DNA of 64,000 bases from Pseudodesulfovibrio portus (lineage in GTDB: Bacteria; Desulfobacterota; Desulfovibrionia; Desulfovibrionales; Desulfovibrionaceae), in NCBI RefSeq assembly GCF_026000375.1, contig NZ_AP026708.1, positions 3,339,864 through 3,403,863 of the forward strand. Reading direction: 5' to 3'. Below are positions 8,802 to 17,070 of the stretch, in pieces. A program made the position numbers and the translations under genes. The notes beneath the pieces were generated by a model. It saw only the letters and a program-made list of their open reading frames with translations, had not been told where the DNA came from and did no database searches. Position 1 is the stretch's first letter. Every line of letters starts with the position of its first letter.

Positions 8802-10379
8802 ATGTCCCGGATTCGTCAGGCATACCAAGCCCTGGTCATCGGTTCCGGCGTGGCCGGGGCCTGCTGCGCCCTGCGCCTGGCCGATCAAGGCTATCACGTC
8901 GCCCTGCTTTCGGCCGGGGATTTTCTCGGCGACGGCAACACCGCCTACGCCCAGGGCGGCATCGTCGGCCGGGGACAGGATGACACTCCTTCCCTGTTGT
9001 CCAAGGATATCATGCAGGCCGGTTGTCAACACAATCACGTCAAGGCGGTCAACCATCTGGCCAAATGCGGTCCGGATGCCGTGCGTGAGATGCTGGTGGA
9101 ACGGCTTCGGGTGCCGTTCGCCCGAAACGGGGACGGCAGCCTGGCCATGACCCGCGAGGGAGCGCATTCGGTCCACCGGGTCTTGTTCTGCGGCGACTAC
9201 ACCGGCAAGGCGATCATGGATTGTCTCGCCGAGGCGGTCCGCAATGAACCGAATATCCGGGTGATGACCCGGCGCACCGCAGTGGACCTGATCACCAGCC
9301 TGCACCACACGGGCAATCTTTCCTTCCGTTATTGCCGGACCAACCAGTGCCTCGGGGCCTACGTCTACAACCAGGACAGCAACGAGGTTGAAACCCTTCT
9401 TGCCGATTTCACCGTGCTTGCCACCGGGGGAGCGGGGCGATTGTTCCTCCACTCCACCAATGCCCAGTGCTCCCTCGGTGCGGCCATGGCCATGGCACAT
9501 CGGGCAGGGGCGCGGATCATGAACGCCGAGTACGTCCAGTTCCATCCCACCGCACTCTTTCATCGGTCCAAACGGTTGTTCCTGATCACCGAGGCCATGC
9601 GCGGCGAAGGCGCACACCTGCTGGACCGCCGGGGAGATCGGTTCATGGGCCGGTATGACGCCCGCCTGGAACTGGCCCCGCGCGACGTGGTGTCGCGGGC
9701 CATCGTGGACACCCTGCACCGTACCGGCGACGATTGCGTCTATCTCGACTGCCGCCCGGTGGAGCATGAACTGTCCGAGCGCTTTCCCACCATCCATGCC
9801 CGGTGCCGGGACATCGGCATCGACATCGACCGGGAACCCATCCCCGTGGTTCCGGCAGCCCATTACCATTGCGGCGGCGTGTTTGCGGACATCAGCGGCC
9901 GCACGAGCCTGGACAGGCTCTATGCCGTGGGCGAGTGCAGTTGCACCGGGGTGCACGGGGCCAACAGGCTGGCCAGCACATCGTTGTTGGAAGGAGTGCT
10001 TTGGGGGCGCAACGCCGGGGACGCCATCGGTGCGCGGCTCGGCAGGGGCCGGAGCGCCAACCAGCGGATGCTCCGTTCCATCCCGGACTGGCAGCATCCC
10101 GGGCAGGTCCAGAACGAGGACCCGGCCCTCATCGCCCAGGACTGGATGAGCATCCGTTCGACCATGTGGAATTATGCGGGCATCAACCGGACCGAGCAAC
10201 GGCTTGCCCGGGCCTGTGAGGACTTGCGGGTGCTCATCAAGGACCTGACCAGTTTCTACAGGAAGACACCTCTTTCCAAGCCCCTCATCGATCTCTACCA
10301 CGGTTGTTTTGCCGCCGGCATCATCGCCATGTCAGCCCGCAGCAACCGGCAGAGCCTGGGCTGCCATCATCTTCAGTAG
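8802..10379 (+). CDS. nadB: L-aspartate oxidase
   Basis: 525 residues. It has the N-terminal FAD Rossmann motif IGSGVAGACCALRLA, NTAYAQGG (compare NSxxAQGG), the active-site region EYVQFHPTA and REGAHSVHR, and the C-terminal HYHCGGVFAD ... GANRLASTSLLEG signature of NadB/fumarate reductase flavoproteins. NadB oxidises L-aspartate to iminoaspartate, the first step of de novo NAD synthesis, using fumarate in anaerobes. nadA and nadC are not in the window. It is 10 bases after the TrfA-like gene and should be co-transcribed. Succinate dehydrogenase/fumarate reductase subunit A is the main alternative, but the ARxxxGVHGANR-type end and length favour NadB. Confidence 0.9.
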   Translation: MSRIRQAYQALVIGSGVAGACCALRLADQGYHVALLSAGDFLGDGNTAYAQGGIVGRGQDDTPSLLSKDIMQAGCQHNHVKAVNHLAKCGPDAVREMLVERLRVPFARNGDGSLAMTREGAHSVHRVLFCGDYTGKAIMDCLAEAVRNEPNIRVMTRRTAVDLITSLHHTGNLSFRYCRTNQCLGAYVYNQDSNEVETLLADFTVLATGGAGRLFLHSTNAQCSLGAAMAMAHRAGARIMNAEYVQFHPTALFHRSKRLFLITEAMRGEGAHLLDRRGDRFMGRYDARLELAPRDVVSRAIVDTLHRTGDDCVYLDCRPVEHELSERFPTIHARCRDIGIDIDREPIPVVPAAHYHCGGVFADISGRTSLDRLYAVGECSCTGVHGANRLASTSLLEGVLWGRNAGDAIGARLGRGRSANQRMLRSIPDWQHPGQVQNEDPALIAQDWMSIRSTMWNYAGINRTEQRLARACEDLRVLIKDLTSFYRKTPLSKPLIDLYHGCFAAGIIAMSARSNRQSLGCHHLQ

Positions 10380-10519
10380 GGTCGCCTTTGGACACCAAGG
10401 CATACGGTCGTGTGTCTTTTTTACAAAGTTCAATTGGGTTTTTGGGGAAAGATGATTTTTCTATTTCGTTAACTAGATCAATTATTCAAGTCTGTTAGCC
10501 GTAAAATCTATTCCATAAA

Positions 10520-10535
10520 TTCACATTAATGTGAA
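10520..10535. promoter_or_regulatory. Perfect 16-base palindrome, probable regulator site
   Basis: ttcacattaatgtgaa reads the same on both strands. It ends 20 bases before the putative -35 hexamer, a usual place for an activator. The half-site ttcacat is not the FNR/HcpR half-site I know (TTGTGA). I cannot name the regulator. Confidence 0.55.
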
Positions 10536-10555
10536 AAAATTCGTCTAGAAGGCTG

Positions 10556-10584
10556 TTGACACGGATTCTAGTGCCACATAGGAA
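10556..10584 (+). promoter_or_regulatory. Sigma-70-type promoter for the molybdopterin-binding protein/mop locus
   Basis: A consensus -35 ttgaca (10556-10561) is followed by a 17-base spacer and a weak -10, taggaa (10579-10584). A poor -10 with a good -35 and an upstream palindrome suits an activated promoter. Confidence 0.5.
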
Positions 10585-10585
10585 T

Positions 10586-10603
10586 TATGTCTGTATGGAC
10601 ATA
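10586..10603. promoter_or_regulatory. Inverted repeat at the expected transcription start
   Basis: tatgtc and gacata are separated by six bases, directly downstream of the putative -10. A protein bound here would block transcription, so it is a candidate operator. No known consensus matched by eye. Confidence 0.45.
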
Positions 10604-10716
10604 CAACCGTGAGGGCTGTGGGATATCTGTGCCTGACAGCTCAAAGTCCTGAATTAATGATTGAATTTTAAACGTTGCAGCGTAGTTCTTGTCAACAATA
10701 TGGAGTCCGTAAACAG

Positions 10717-11733
10717 ATGAAAACCGTTCCAGTCCAAAAAGCCGTAGGCATGGTCCTGTGCCACGACATGACTCGCATCGTACCCGGTGAAACCAAGGGG
10801 CCCGCTTTTCGGAAGGGGCACGTCATCGCCGAAGAAGATATTCCCATGCTCCTGGAAATCGGAAAGGAGCACGTCTACGTCCTCAACATGGAAAAGGGCC
10901 GCATTCACGAAAACGAAGCGGCGGCCCGGATAGCCAGGGCGGCAGCCGGGCCTGGCATCACCCTGACCGGCGTCTGCGAGGGGCGCATCAATCTGGAGGC
11001 CTCTCCGGGCCTGCTCGACGTAAATGTCGAGGCCCTGAACCGTATCAATTCCATCGAAGAGGTCGTGCTGGCGACCATGCACGACGGCATGCAGGTGACT
11101 GAAAAGCGCGCCGTGGCCGGAACCCGCGTGGTTCCCCTGGTCATCGACGAACGCAAGATCGAGCAGGTTGAGGAGATCTGCGCCGAGTATCCCTACGTGG
11201 TGGGCGTCAAGCAGTTCAAGCACCGCAAGGTCGGGCTGGTGACCACCGGCAGCGAGGTCTACAGCGGCCGCATCAAGGATAAGTTCGGTCCGGTCATCCG
11301 CAAGAAGTTTTCCCAGCTCGGCTCCACGGTCATGGATCAGCGGCTGAGCTCGGACGATCCGGCCATGACCCGTGACGCCATCCTGGCCTTCATCGCCGAG
11401 GGCGCGGAGATGGTTGTGGTCACGGGCGGCATGTCGGTGGACCCGGACGACCAGACTCCCACGGCCATCCGGTCCACCGGGGCCGAAGTCGTCACCTACG
11501 GCTCGCCGACGTTTCCGGGCGTCATGTTCCTCTACGCCGACCTGGACGGGGTTCCCATCCTGGGGCTGCCCGGCTGCGTCATGTACTACAGGGCGTCCAT
11601 TTTCGATCTGGTGGTTCCCCGTCTGCTGGCCGGTGAAACGGTCACGCGCGAGGACATTGTGAGCTTGGGACACGGGGGGTTTTGTGCGACGTGCGACGTC
11701 TGCCGGTACCCCATATGTCCTTTCGGGAAATAA
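10717..11733 (+). CDS. MoeA/MogA-like molybdopterin-binding protein with C-terminal cysteine motif
   Basis: 338 residues from the ATG at 10717, with ggag at 10702-10705. The N-terminal half has an FRKGH(V)I segment typical of MoeA-like proteins. Residues about 175-320 form a MoCF-biosynthesis domain: VGLVTTGSEVYSG, SSDDPAMTRDAI and VVTGGMSVDPDDQTP, then LPGCVMY. Known relatives bind molybdopterin and insert molybdenum. The last 20 residues hold a CxxCxxCxxxxC motif (ATCDVCRYPICPFGK) that MoeA lacks and that could bind metal. It precedes mop by 66 bases with no terminator, so it probably helps make or load the Mop cofactor. It is shorter than MoeA (about 410), so it is not a standard MoeA. Confidence 0.78.
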   Translation: MKTVPVQKAVGMVLCHDMTRIVPGETKGPAFRKGHVIAEEDIPMLLEIGKEHVYVLNMEKGRIHENEAAARIARAAAGPGITLTGVCEGRINLEASPGLLDVNVEALNRINSIEEVVLATMHDGMQVTEKRAVAGTRVVPLVIDERKIEQVEEICAEYPYVVGVKQFKHRKVGLVTTGSEVYSGRIKDKFGPVIRKKFSQLGSTVMDQRLSSDDPAMTRDAILAFIAEGAEMVVVTGGMSVDPDDQTPTAIRSTGAEVVTYGSPTFPGVMFLYADLDGVPILGLPGCVMYYRASIFDLVVPRLLAGETVTREDIVSLGHGGFCATCDVCRYPICPFGK

Positions 11734-11799
11734 CATCCAAATTACGTCCCCACAGGACGCGAAAGCACGACAGTGACACATACAAGGAGGAATACTGTC

Positions 11800-14517
11800 A
11801 TGATCAAACTCAATCTTACGGTAAACGGAGCGCCCAAGCAGGTCATCTGCGATAAGGACGAAACGCTCGCCAATGTCCTGCGCGAGAATCTCGGTTTTAC
11901 CAGTGTCAAGGTCGGTTGCGGAACCGGCCAGTGCGGCAGTTGTTCCGTCATCGTCGATGACAAGCTGGTGCGCTCCTGCTCCATGAAGATGGGCCGCGTC
12001 AAGGACGGTGCGACCGTCCTGACCACCGAGGGCATCGGTACTCCGGACAACCTGCATCCCATCCAGGTTTCCTGGATCGCCAATGGCGGCGCCCAGTGCG
12101 GTTTCTGCACTCCGGGCTTCATTGTGTCCACCTATGCGCTGATCAAGAGCAACCCCTCTCCGACGCGCGACGACATCCGCGACTGGTTCCAGAAATATCG
12201 CAATGCCTGCCGCTGCACGGGTTACAAGCAACTGGTGGACGCGGTCATGGACGCCGCCGCCGTCATGCGCGGCGACAAGCCCCTGGACGACCTGCTGTTC
12301 AAGATTCCCGAGGACGGCCGCATCTGGGGTTCCAAGTATCCCCGTCCCACGGCTGTCGCCAAGGTCACGGGCACCCTGGACTATGGTGCGGACCTGGGCA
12401 TCAAGATGCCCGCCGAGACCCTGAAGTGCGCCCTGGTGCAGGCCGAGGTCTCCCACGCCAAGATTCTGTCCATCGACACCTCCGAGGCCGAGAAGATGCC
12501 CGGCGTGGAAAAGGTCGTCACTCACAAGGACGTCAAGGGCAAGAACCGCATCACCGGTCTGATCACCTTCCCGAGCAACAAGGGCGACGGCTGGGACCGT
12601 CCCATCCTGTGCGACGAGAAGGTCTTCCAGTACGGTGACGCCATCGCCATCGTCTGCGCCGATACCGAAAAGCACGCCAAGGAAGCCGCGGCCAAGGTCA
12701 AGGTGGAACTGGAACGGCTGCCCGAATACATGAGCGCCCCGGCCGCCATGGCCGACGACGCCATCGAGATTCACCCGGGCACGCCGAACGTCTACTACAC
12801 CCAGAAGATTGCCAAGGGCGGGGAAACCGCGCCCATCTTCGATTCCGCCGACGTGGTCATGGAAGGCGACTTCTTCACCACCCGTCAGCCCCACATGCCC
12901 ATCGAGCCGGACGTCGGATTCGCCTACCTGGACGACGAAGGCAAGCTGTGCATCCACTCCAAATCCATCGGCCTGCATCTGCACCTGTACATGATCGCTC
13001 CCGGTCTGGGCGTGGAGCCCGAAAACGGCGTCATGGTCCAGAACCCGACCGGCGGCACCTTCGGCTACAAGTTCTCCCCGACCATGGAAGCCCTGGTCGG
13101 CGCCGCCTGCCTGGCCACCGGCAAGCCGGTCTTCCTGGCCTACGACTGGTACCAGCAGCAGACCTACACGGGTAAGCGTTCCCCGCAGTTCACCACCGTG
13201 CGCATGGCCGCCGACAAGGAAGGCAAGCTGCTCGGCATGGAGACCGACTGGACCGTGGACCATGGCCCGTACTCCGAGTTCGGCGACCTGCTGACGCTTC
13301 GCGGCGCGCAGTTCATTGGCGCGGGTTACGACATCGCCAACATTCGCGGCGAAGGCCGCACCGTGTGCACGAACCACGCCTGGGGCGCGGCTTTCCGCGG
13401 TTACGGCGGACCCGAGGCGGAATTCCCGTCCGAGGTCCTGATGGATGAGCTGGCCGAGAAGCTGGGCATGGATCCGCTGGATCTGCGCTACAAGAACGTG
13501 TACCGCAAGGGTTCCACCACTCCCACGGGTTGCGATCCCGAAGTGTACTCCCTGCCCGAGATGATCGACAAGCTGCGTCCCAAGTACGAGGAAGCCAAGA
13601 AGAAGGCCAAGGCCAATTCCACGGCCGAGGTCAAGCGCGGCGTGGGCATCGCCCTTGGCGTGTACGGTTCCGGCCTTGACGGCCCGGATACCGCCGAGGC
13701 CGACGTCCGTCTCGAGGAAGACGGCTCCGTGACCGTTCTGACCTGCTGGCACGACCACGGGCAGGGCGCTGACATGGGCGTGCTGGGCACGGCTCACGAA
13801 ACCCTGCGTCCCCTGGGCCTGAAGCCCGAGCAGATCAAGCTGCATCTCAACGACACCCGGTATTGCCCGAACGGCGGCCCGGCGGGCGGTTCCCGCTCCC
13901 AGGTCGTGGTCGGCAACGCCATCCGTGTGGGCTGCGAGATGCTGATGGCCGCCATGAACAAGCCTGACGGCACGTTCCGCACCTACCAGGAGATGGTGGA
14001 CGAGAAGATCGACCTGCTGCATCACGGCAAGTGGTCGGCTCCGGCCAACAACTGCGACGAGAACGGCCAGGGCAAGCCCTTTGCCTGCTACATGTACGGC
14101 CTGTGCATGGCCGAGGTCGCCGTGGAAATCGCCACCGGCAATACCACTGTGGAACATCTGACCTTCGTGGCCGACGTGGGCAAGGTCAACAACTTCCTGG
14201 TTGTTGACGGCCAGATCTACGGAGGCATGGCCCAGGCTGTCGGCCTGGCCCTGTCCGAGAACTACGAGGATATCAAGAAGCACTCCACCATGAAGGGTGC
14301 CGGTTTCCCGTACATCAAGCAGATTCCGGACGACATGGAGATCATCTACGTCGAGTCCCAGCGGCCCGACGGCCCGCACGGCGCGTCCGGCGTTGGCGAG
14401 ATTCCGCTGTGCGTCCCGCACCCGGCGATCATCAACGGCATCTACAACGCATGCGGCGTGCGTATCCGCGAGCTGCCCGCCCTGCCTGAAAAGGTGCTGG
14501 CAGGCCTGAAAGGCTAA
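11800..14517 (+). CDS. mop: Molybdenum aldehyde oxidoreductase (xanthine oxidase family)
   Basis: 905 residues from the ATG at 11800 (aaggagg at 11784-11790); D. gigas Mop has 907. The first [2Fe-2S] cluster uses Cys40/45/48/60 and the second Cys100/103/137/139, the spacing known from D. gigas Mop. The molybdenum part follows from about residue 180, with GGTFGYKFSPTMEA, AFRGYGGPE, and near the end GASGVGEIP holding the catalytic glutamate (Glu867 by count). The enzyme oxidises aldehydes to carboxylic acids, with molybdopterin cytosine dinucleotide as cofactor; no FAD domain is present. Together with Adh upstream it would finish ethanol oxidation to acetate. The downstream cluster may mature it. 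Confidence 0.96.
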   Translation: MIKLNLTVNGAPKQVICDKDETLANVLRENLGFTSVKVGCGTGQCGSCSVIVDDKLVRSCSMKMGRVKDGATVLTTEGIGTPDNLHPIQVSWIANGGAQCGFCTPGFIVSTYALIKSNPSPTRDDIRDWFQKYRNACRCTGYKQLVDAVMDAAAVMRGDKPLDDLLFKIPEDGRIWGSKYPRPTAVAKVTGTLDYGADLGIKMPAETLKCALVQAEVSHAKILSIDTSEAEKMPGVEKVVTHKDVKGKNRITGLITFPSNKGDGWDRPILCDEKVFQYGDAIAIVCADTEKHAKEAAAKVKVELERLPEYMSAPAAMADDAIEIHPGTPNVYYTQKIAKGGETAPIFDSADVVMEGDFFTTRQPHMPIEPDVGFAYLDDEGKLCIHSKSIGLHLHLYMIAPGLGVEPENGVMVQNPTGGTFGYKFSPTMEALVGAACLATGKPVFLAYDWYQQQTYTGKRSPQFTTVRMAADKEGKLLGMETDWTVDHGPYSEFGDLLTLRGAQFIGAGYDIANIRGEGRTVCTNHAWGAAFRGYGGPEAEFPSEVLMDELAEKLGMDPLDLRYKNVYRKGSTTPTGCDPEVYSLPEMIDKLRPKYEEAKKKAKANSTAEVKRGVGIALGVYGSGLDGPDTAEADVRLEEDGSVTVLTCWHDHGQGADMGVLGTAHETLRPLGLKPEQIKLHLNDTRYCPNGGPAGGSRSQVVVGNAIRVGCEMLMAAMNKPDGTFRTYQEMVDEKIDLLHHGKWSAPANNCDENGQGKPFACYMYGLCMAEVAVEIATGNTTVEHLTFVADVGKVNNFLVVDGQIYGGMAQAVGLALSENYEDIKKHSTMKGAGFPYIKQIPDDMEIIYVESQRPDGPHGASGVGEIPLCVPHPAIINGIYNACGVRIRELPALPEKVLAGLKG

Positions 14518-14532
14518 CAACAAATAACAGGG

Positions 14533-14568
14533 AGCGGTCCATGCGCTGCATGGGCCGCTTTCTTTCTT
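14533..14568 (+). terminator. Hairpin with T-rich tail after mop
   Basis: A 12-bp stem (14533-14544 with 14548-14559, one G-T pair, three-base loop) followed by tttctttctt. It probably ends most mop transcripts, leaving the downstream cluster at lower level through read-through. Confidence 0.7.
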
Positions 14569-14591
14569 CTCCATAGACGGCAGGGAAAAGC

Positions 14592-16856
14592 ATGGATCAG
14601 TCAGAATTGAGACGATTGGAGAGCCGGTGCGTGCAGGAAGAAGCGCCCCGATGCACGGCGTCCTGCCCTTTGCATGTCGATGTGAAGGGCTTTTGCGCGT
14701 TGATGGCCCAGCGCCGTTTTGACAAGGCGTGGTCCGTTCTTGCCAAGACGCTTCCGCTGCCCGGCGTGCTGGTCCGGTTGTGCGACGGCCCGTGCAAGGG
14801 GGCCTGCGTGCGCAAGGACGCGGGCGGGGCCGTGGAGATCGACGCGCTGGAACGTGCCTGCGCCGCACTCGCCAAGTCGGTGAGGCCGCCCAAGCCTTTG
14901 CCGTCGAGGCATAAGTCCGTGGCCGTGGTCGGCGGCACCCTGACCGGGCTGTGCGCTGCCTGGGAGATGGCCCGGCGCGGGTTCGACGTGACCCTGTACT
15001 GCGAGCAGGCGGGGAGTTGCCTGTCCGCCGTCCCGGAATCGACCCTGCCCGGAGGCGTGCTGGCAAACGAGATGGAAGCGCTACGCGCCATGGGTGCGGA
15101 CATGAAGGAGAACGTCAGCCTCACTCCCGAACTGCTCGACTCCCTGCTTGAGGAAAAGGATGCGGTCTTTATCGATTCCGACGACCTGCCCGAGGACGTG
15201 CGCAGCTTTGGCCAGCCGGACGAGATTACCCTCGGCACCGAGCGGGCAGGGCTGTTCGCCAGCCGGACCGGGGAGCCGTCTGCGGTTTTCCAGGCGGCAA
15301 CGGGCCGTCGGGCGGCCAACTCCATCGAACGTTTCACCCAGGGCGTTTCCATGGTTTCGGGCCGTGAGCTGGAAGGCCCGTACGAGACGCGGCTGTTCAC
15401 CAGCCTGGACAAGGTGGAGCCGCTGCCCCCGACTCCCTCCGACGGCGTCTACGCCGAGGTCGAGGCCCGCGACGAGGCGAAGCGGTGTTTGCAGTGCGAG
15501 TGCATGGAGTGCGTGAAGACCTGCGAATATCTCAGGCATTACAAATACTATCCCAAGGTCTACGCGCGGCAGATCTACAACAACGAGTCCATTGTCATGG
15601 GCACGCGCCAGGCCAACACCATGATCAACTCGTGCATGCTGTGCGGGTTGTGCGAGACCGTGTGCCCCGAAGACTTTTCCATGGGTGACGTCTGCCTGGA
15701 GGCCCGGCGGTCCATGGTCGAGCGGGGCAAGATGCCGCCCTCGGCGCATGATTTCGCCCTGCGCGACATGGCCTTTGCCAATGGCGAGCGGTGCGCGCTG
15801 GCCCGGCACGCTCCCGGCACGGATGCGAGCGAGTATGTTTTCTTTCCCGGCTGCCAGTTGACGGCCTCCGACCCGGACGGCGTGGAAACAGCCTACGGCG
15901 ACTTGCGCGAACGGCTGGGCAACGTGGGGTTGATGCTCCACTGTTGCGGCGCGCCCGCCGACTGGTCGGGCCGGGTCGGGCTTTTCGAGGAGGCAATGGC
16001 CGAGCTCAAGTCCGTCTGGGAATCCCTGGGCAGCCCCAAGATCATCGCGGCCTGTCCGACCTGCATCAAGACCCTTCGCGTCGGGCTGCCCGATGCGGAG
16101 ATAGTGTCCCACTGGTCCGTGCTGCGCGCCCTTGGGGTGCCGGTTCAGGCCACGGACGGGGGCGGGACCCTGGCCATCAGCGATCCCTGCGCAGCCCGGC
16201 ACGACAGGGTGTTGCGCGAGGATGTCCGGGCCCTGCTCGAACAGGCGAACGTCTCTCTGGTGGAGCCGGAGCTGACCGGCGAGTACACCGAATGCTGCGG
16301 CTTCGGCGGCCTGCTTTCCGAGGCCAACCCGGAGTTGGGCCGGAAGGTGGCGGAGCGCCGGGCCGGGGCCAGGGAAGAGGATTTTGTCACCTATTGCGCC
16401 ATGTGCCGCGACATGATCGCCAGGACCGGCAAGCGGGCCCTGCACCTCTACGACCTGCTGTATCCCAAGGGGGACTCACCGGCTGCGCGCCCGTCACCCG
16501 GATACTCCGCCAGGCGTGAGAACCGCGTCCGTTTGCGGGAAACACTGCTGCGCGGGCTGTGGCAGGAAGACGCAGGCCCGAACGGCGATCCGTTCGAGGC
16601 CATTGAAGTGGCGTTTTCCGATCAGGCCGCCGCGAACATGGAAGACAGGCGCATCCTGAAAAGCGACGTCCAGAAGGTGTTGCTGCACGTCGGTCGGGGC
16701 GGCCAGCGGTTCGTCCATGGCGAGACCGGGCATTTCCTGTCCGCGTTTCGGCCTGTCGTGGTCACCTACTGGGTTGAATTCGAGGAACGAGACGGTGGTT
16801 ACTACGTGCACAACACGTGGTCCCACCGCATGCACATCAAGGGAGAGCGGTCATGA
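14592..16856 (+). CDS. Multidomain iron-sulfur protein with GltD-like N-terminus and two CCG domains
   Basis: 754 residues. Domains in order: a GltD-type N-terminal FeS region (Cys21/25, then LCDGPCKGAC with Cys64/68/72); a Rossmann segment VAVVGGTLTGLCAAWEMA (about 110-127) that departs from the usual GxGPAG; a cysteine stretch CLQCECMECVKTC (299-311) and CMLCGLCETVCP (348-359); two CCG modules (HCCGAP at 450-454 and ECCGFGG further on, with ACPTC and YCAMC); and a C-terminal tail of about 130 residues I do not recognise. It resembles glutamate synthase small-chain flavoproteins fused to an HdrD/GlpC-like disulfide reductase. It likely moves electrons between a nucleotide or flavin and a thiol partner. 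The same gene follows mop in D. vulgaris as I recall (DVU_1558). Confidence 0.75.
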   Translation: MDQSELRRLESRCVQEEAPRCTASCPLHVDVKGFCALMAQRRFDKAWSVLAKTLPLPGVLVRLCDGPCKGACVRKDAGGAVEIDALERACAALAKSVRPPKPLPSRHKSVAVVGGTLTGLCAAWEMARRGFDVTLYCEQAGSCLSAVPESTLPGGVLANEMEALRAMGADMKENVSLTPELLDSLLEEKDAVFIDSDDLPEDVRSFGQPDEITLGTERAGLFASRTGEPSAVFQAATGRRAANSIERFTQGVSMVSGRELEGPYETRLFTSLDKVEPLPPTPSDGVYAEVEARDEAKRCLQCECMECVKTCEYLRHYKYYPKVYARQIYNNESIVMGTRQANTMINSCMLCGLCETVCPEDFSMGDVCLEARRSMVERGKMPPSAHDFALRDMAFANGERCALARHAPGTDASEYVFFPGCQLTASDPDGVETAYGDLRERLGNVGLMLHCCGAPADWSGRVGLFEEAMAELKSVWESLGSPKIIAACPTCIKTLRVGLPDAEIVSHWSVLRALGVPVQATDGGGTLAISDPCAARHDRVLREDVRALLEQANVSLVEPELTGEYTECCGFGGLLSEANPELGRKVAERRAGAREEDFVTYCAMCRDMIARTGKRALHLYDLLYPKGDSPAARPSPGYSARRENRVRLRETLLRGLWQEDAGPNGDPFEAIEVAFSDQAAANMEDRRILKSDVQKVLLHVGRGGQRFVHGETGHFLSAFRPVVVTYWVEFEERDGGYYVHNTWSHRMHIKGERS

Positions 16857-17068
16857 GCGTGATACAGGTTCCCGAGGCCGATGCCGGCCAGTGGCGGTGC
16901 GCAACCTGCGACGAGGAGCTGGCCCTGCGGCCTGTGGAATTGGAATACCTCGACTCGCTGTTCAACGTGGCCCTGCCTGCCTGCCCCAAGTGCGGCATGG
17001 TTCTCATTCCGGAGAACCTCGCTTTGGGCAAGATGAACCAGGTCGAGCATCTCCTGGAGGACAAGTAG
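16853..17068 (+). CDS. Small two-CxxC redox/zinc protein (DVU_1557-type)
   Basis: 71 residues, starting at an ATGA overlap with the previous stop. Two CxxC pairs (CATC near 16-19 and CPKC near 44-47) could hold zinc or a rubredoxin-like iron. The acidic N-terminus and the lack of a signal peptide point to the cytoplasm. The family is known to me only as a conserved companion of this cluster (NCBI family name DVU_1557 redox protein, from memory). A small electron carrier for the large neighbour is a reasonable guess, but a zinc-ribbon scaffold is equally possible. Confidence 0.7.
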   Translation: MSVIQVPEADAGQWRCATCDEELALRPVELEYLDSLFNVALPACPKCGMVLIPENLALGKMNQVEHLLEDK

Positions 17069-17070
17069 CC

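Larger units (their letters stand above)
10380..10716. other. AT-rich intergenic control region upstream of the molybdenum hydroxylase locus
   Basis: 337 bases with no credible gene, clearly richer in A/T than its surroundings. A weak bulged hairpin (10384-10401) with a later t-run (10417-10422) may end nadB transcription. Further in are a perfect 16-base palindrome, a promoter-like pair and an inverted repeat, listed separately. A gttaac core lies at 10469-10474 within a T/A-rich stretch. Confidence 0.6.

Noticed and set aside
10654..15066. A very long open frame on the minus strand (over 1400 codons) across the molybdopterin-binding and mop genes
   Set aside because: It is the mirror of high-GC codon use in mop; its sequence is low in complexity and the plus-strand genes match known families over their whole length.
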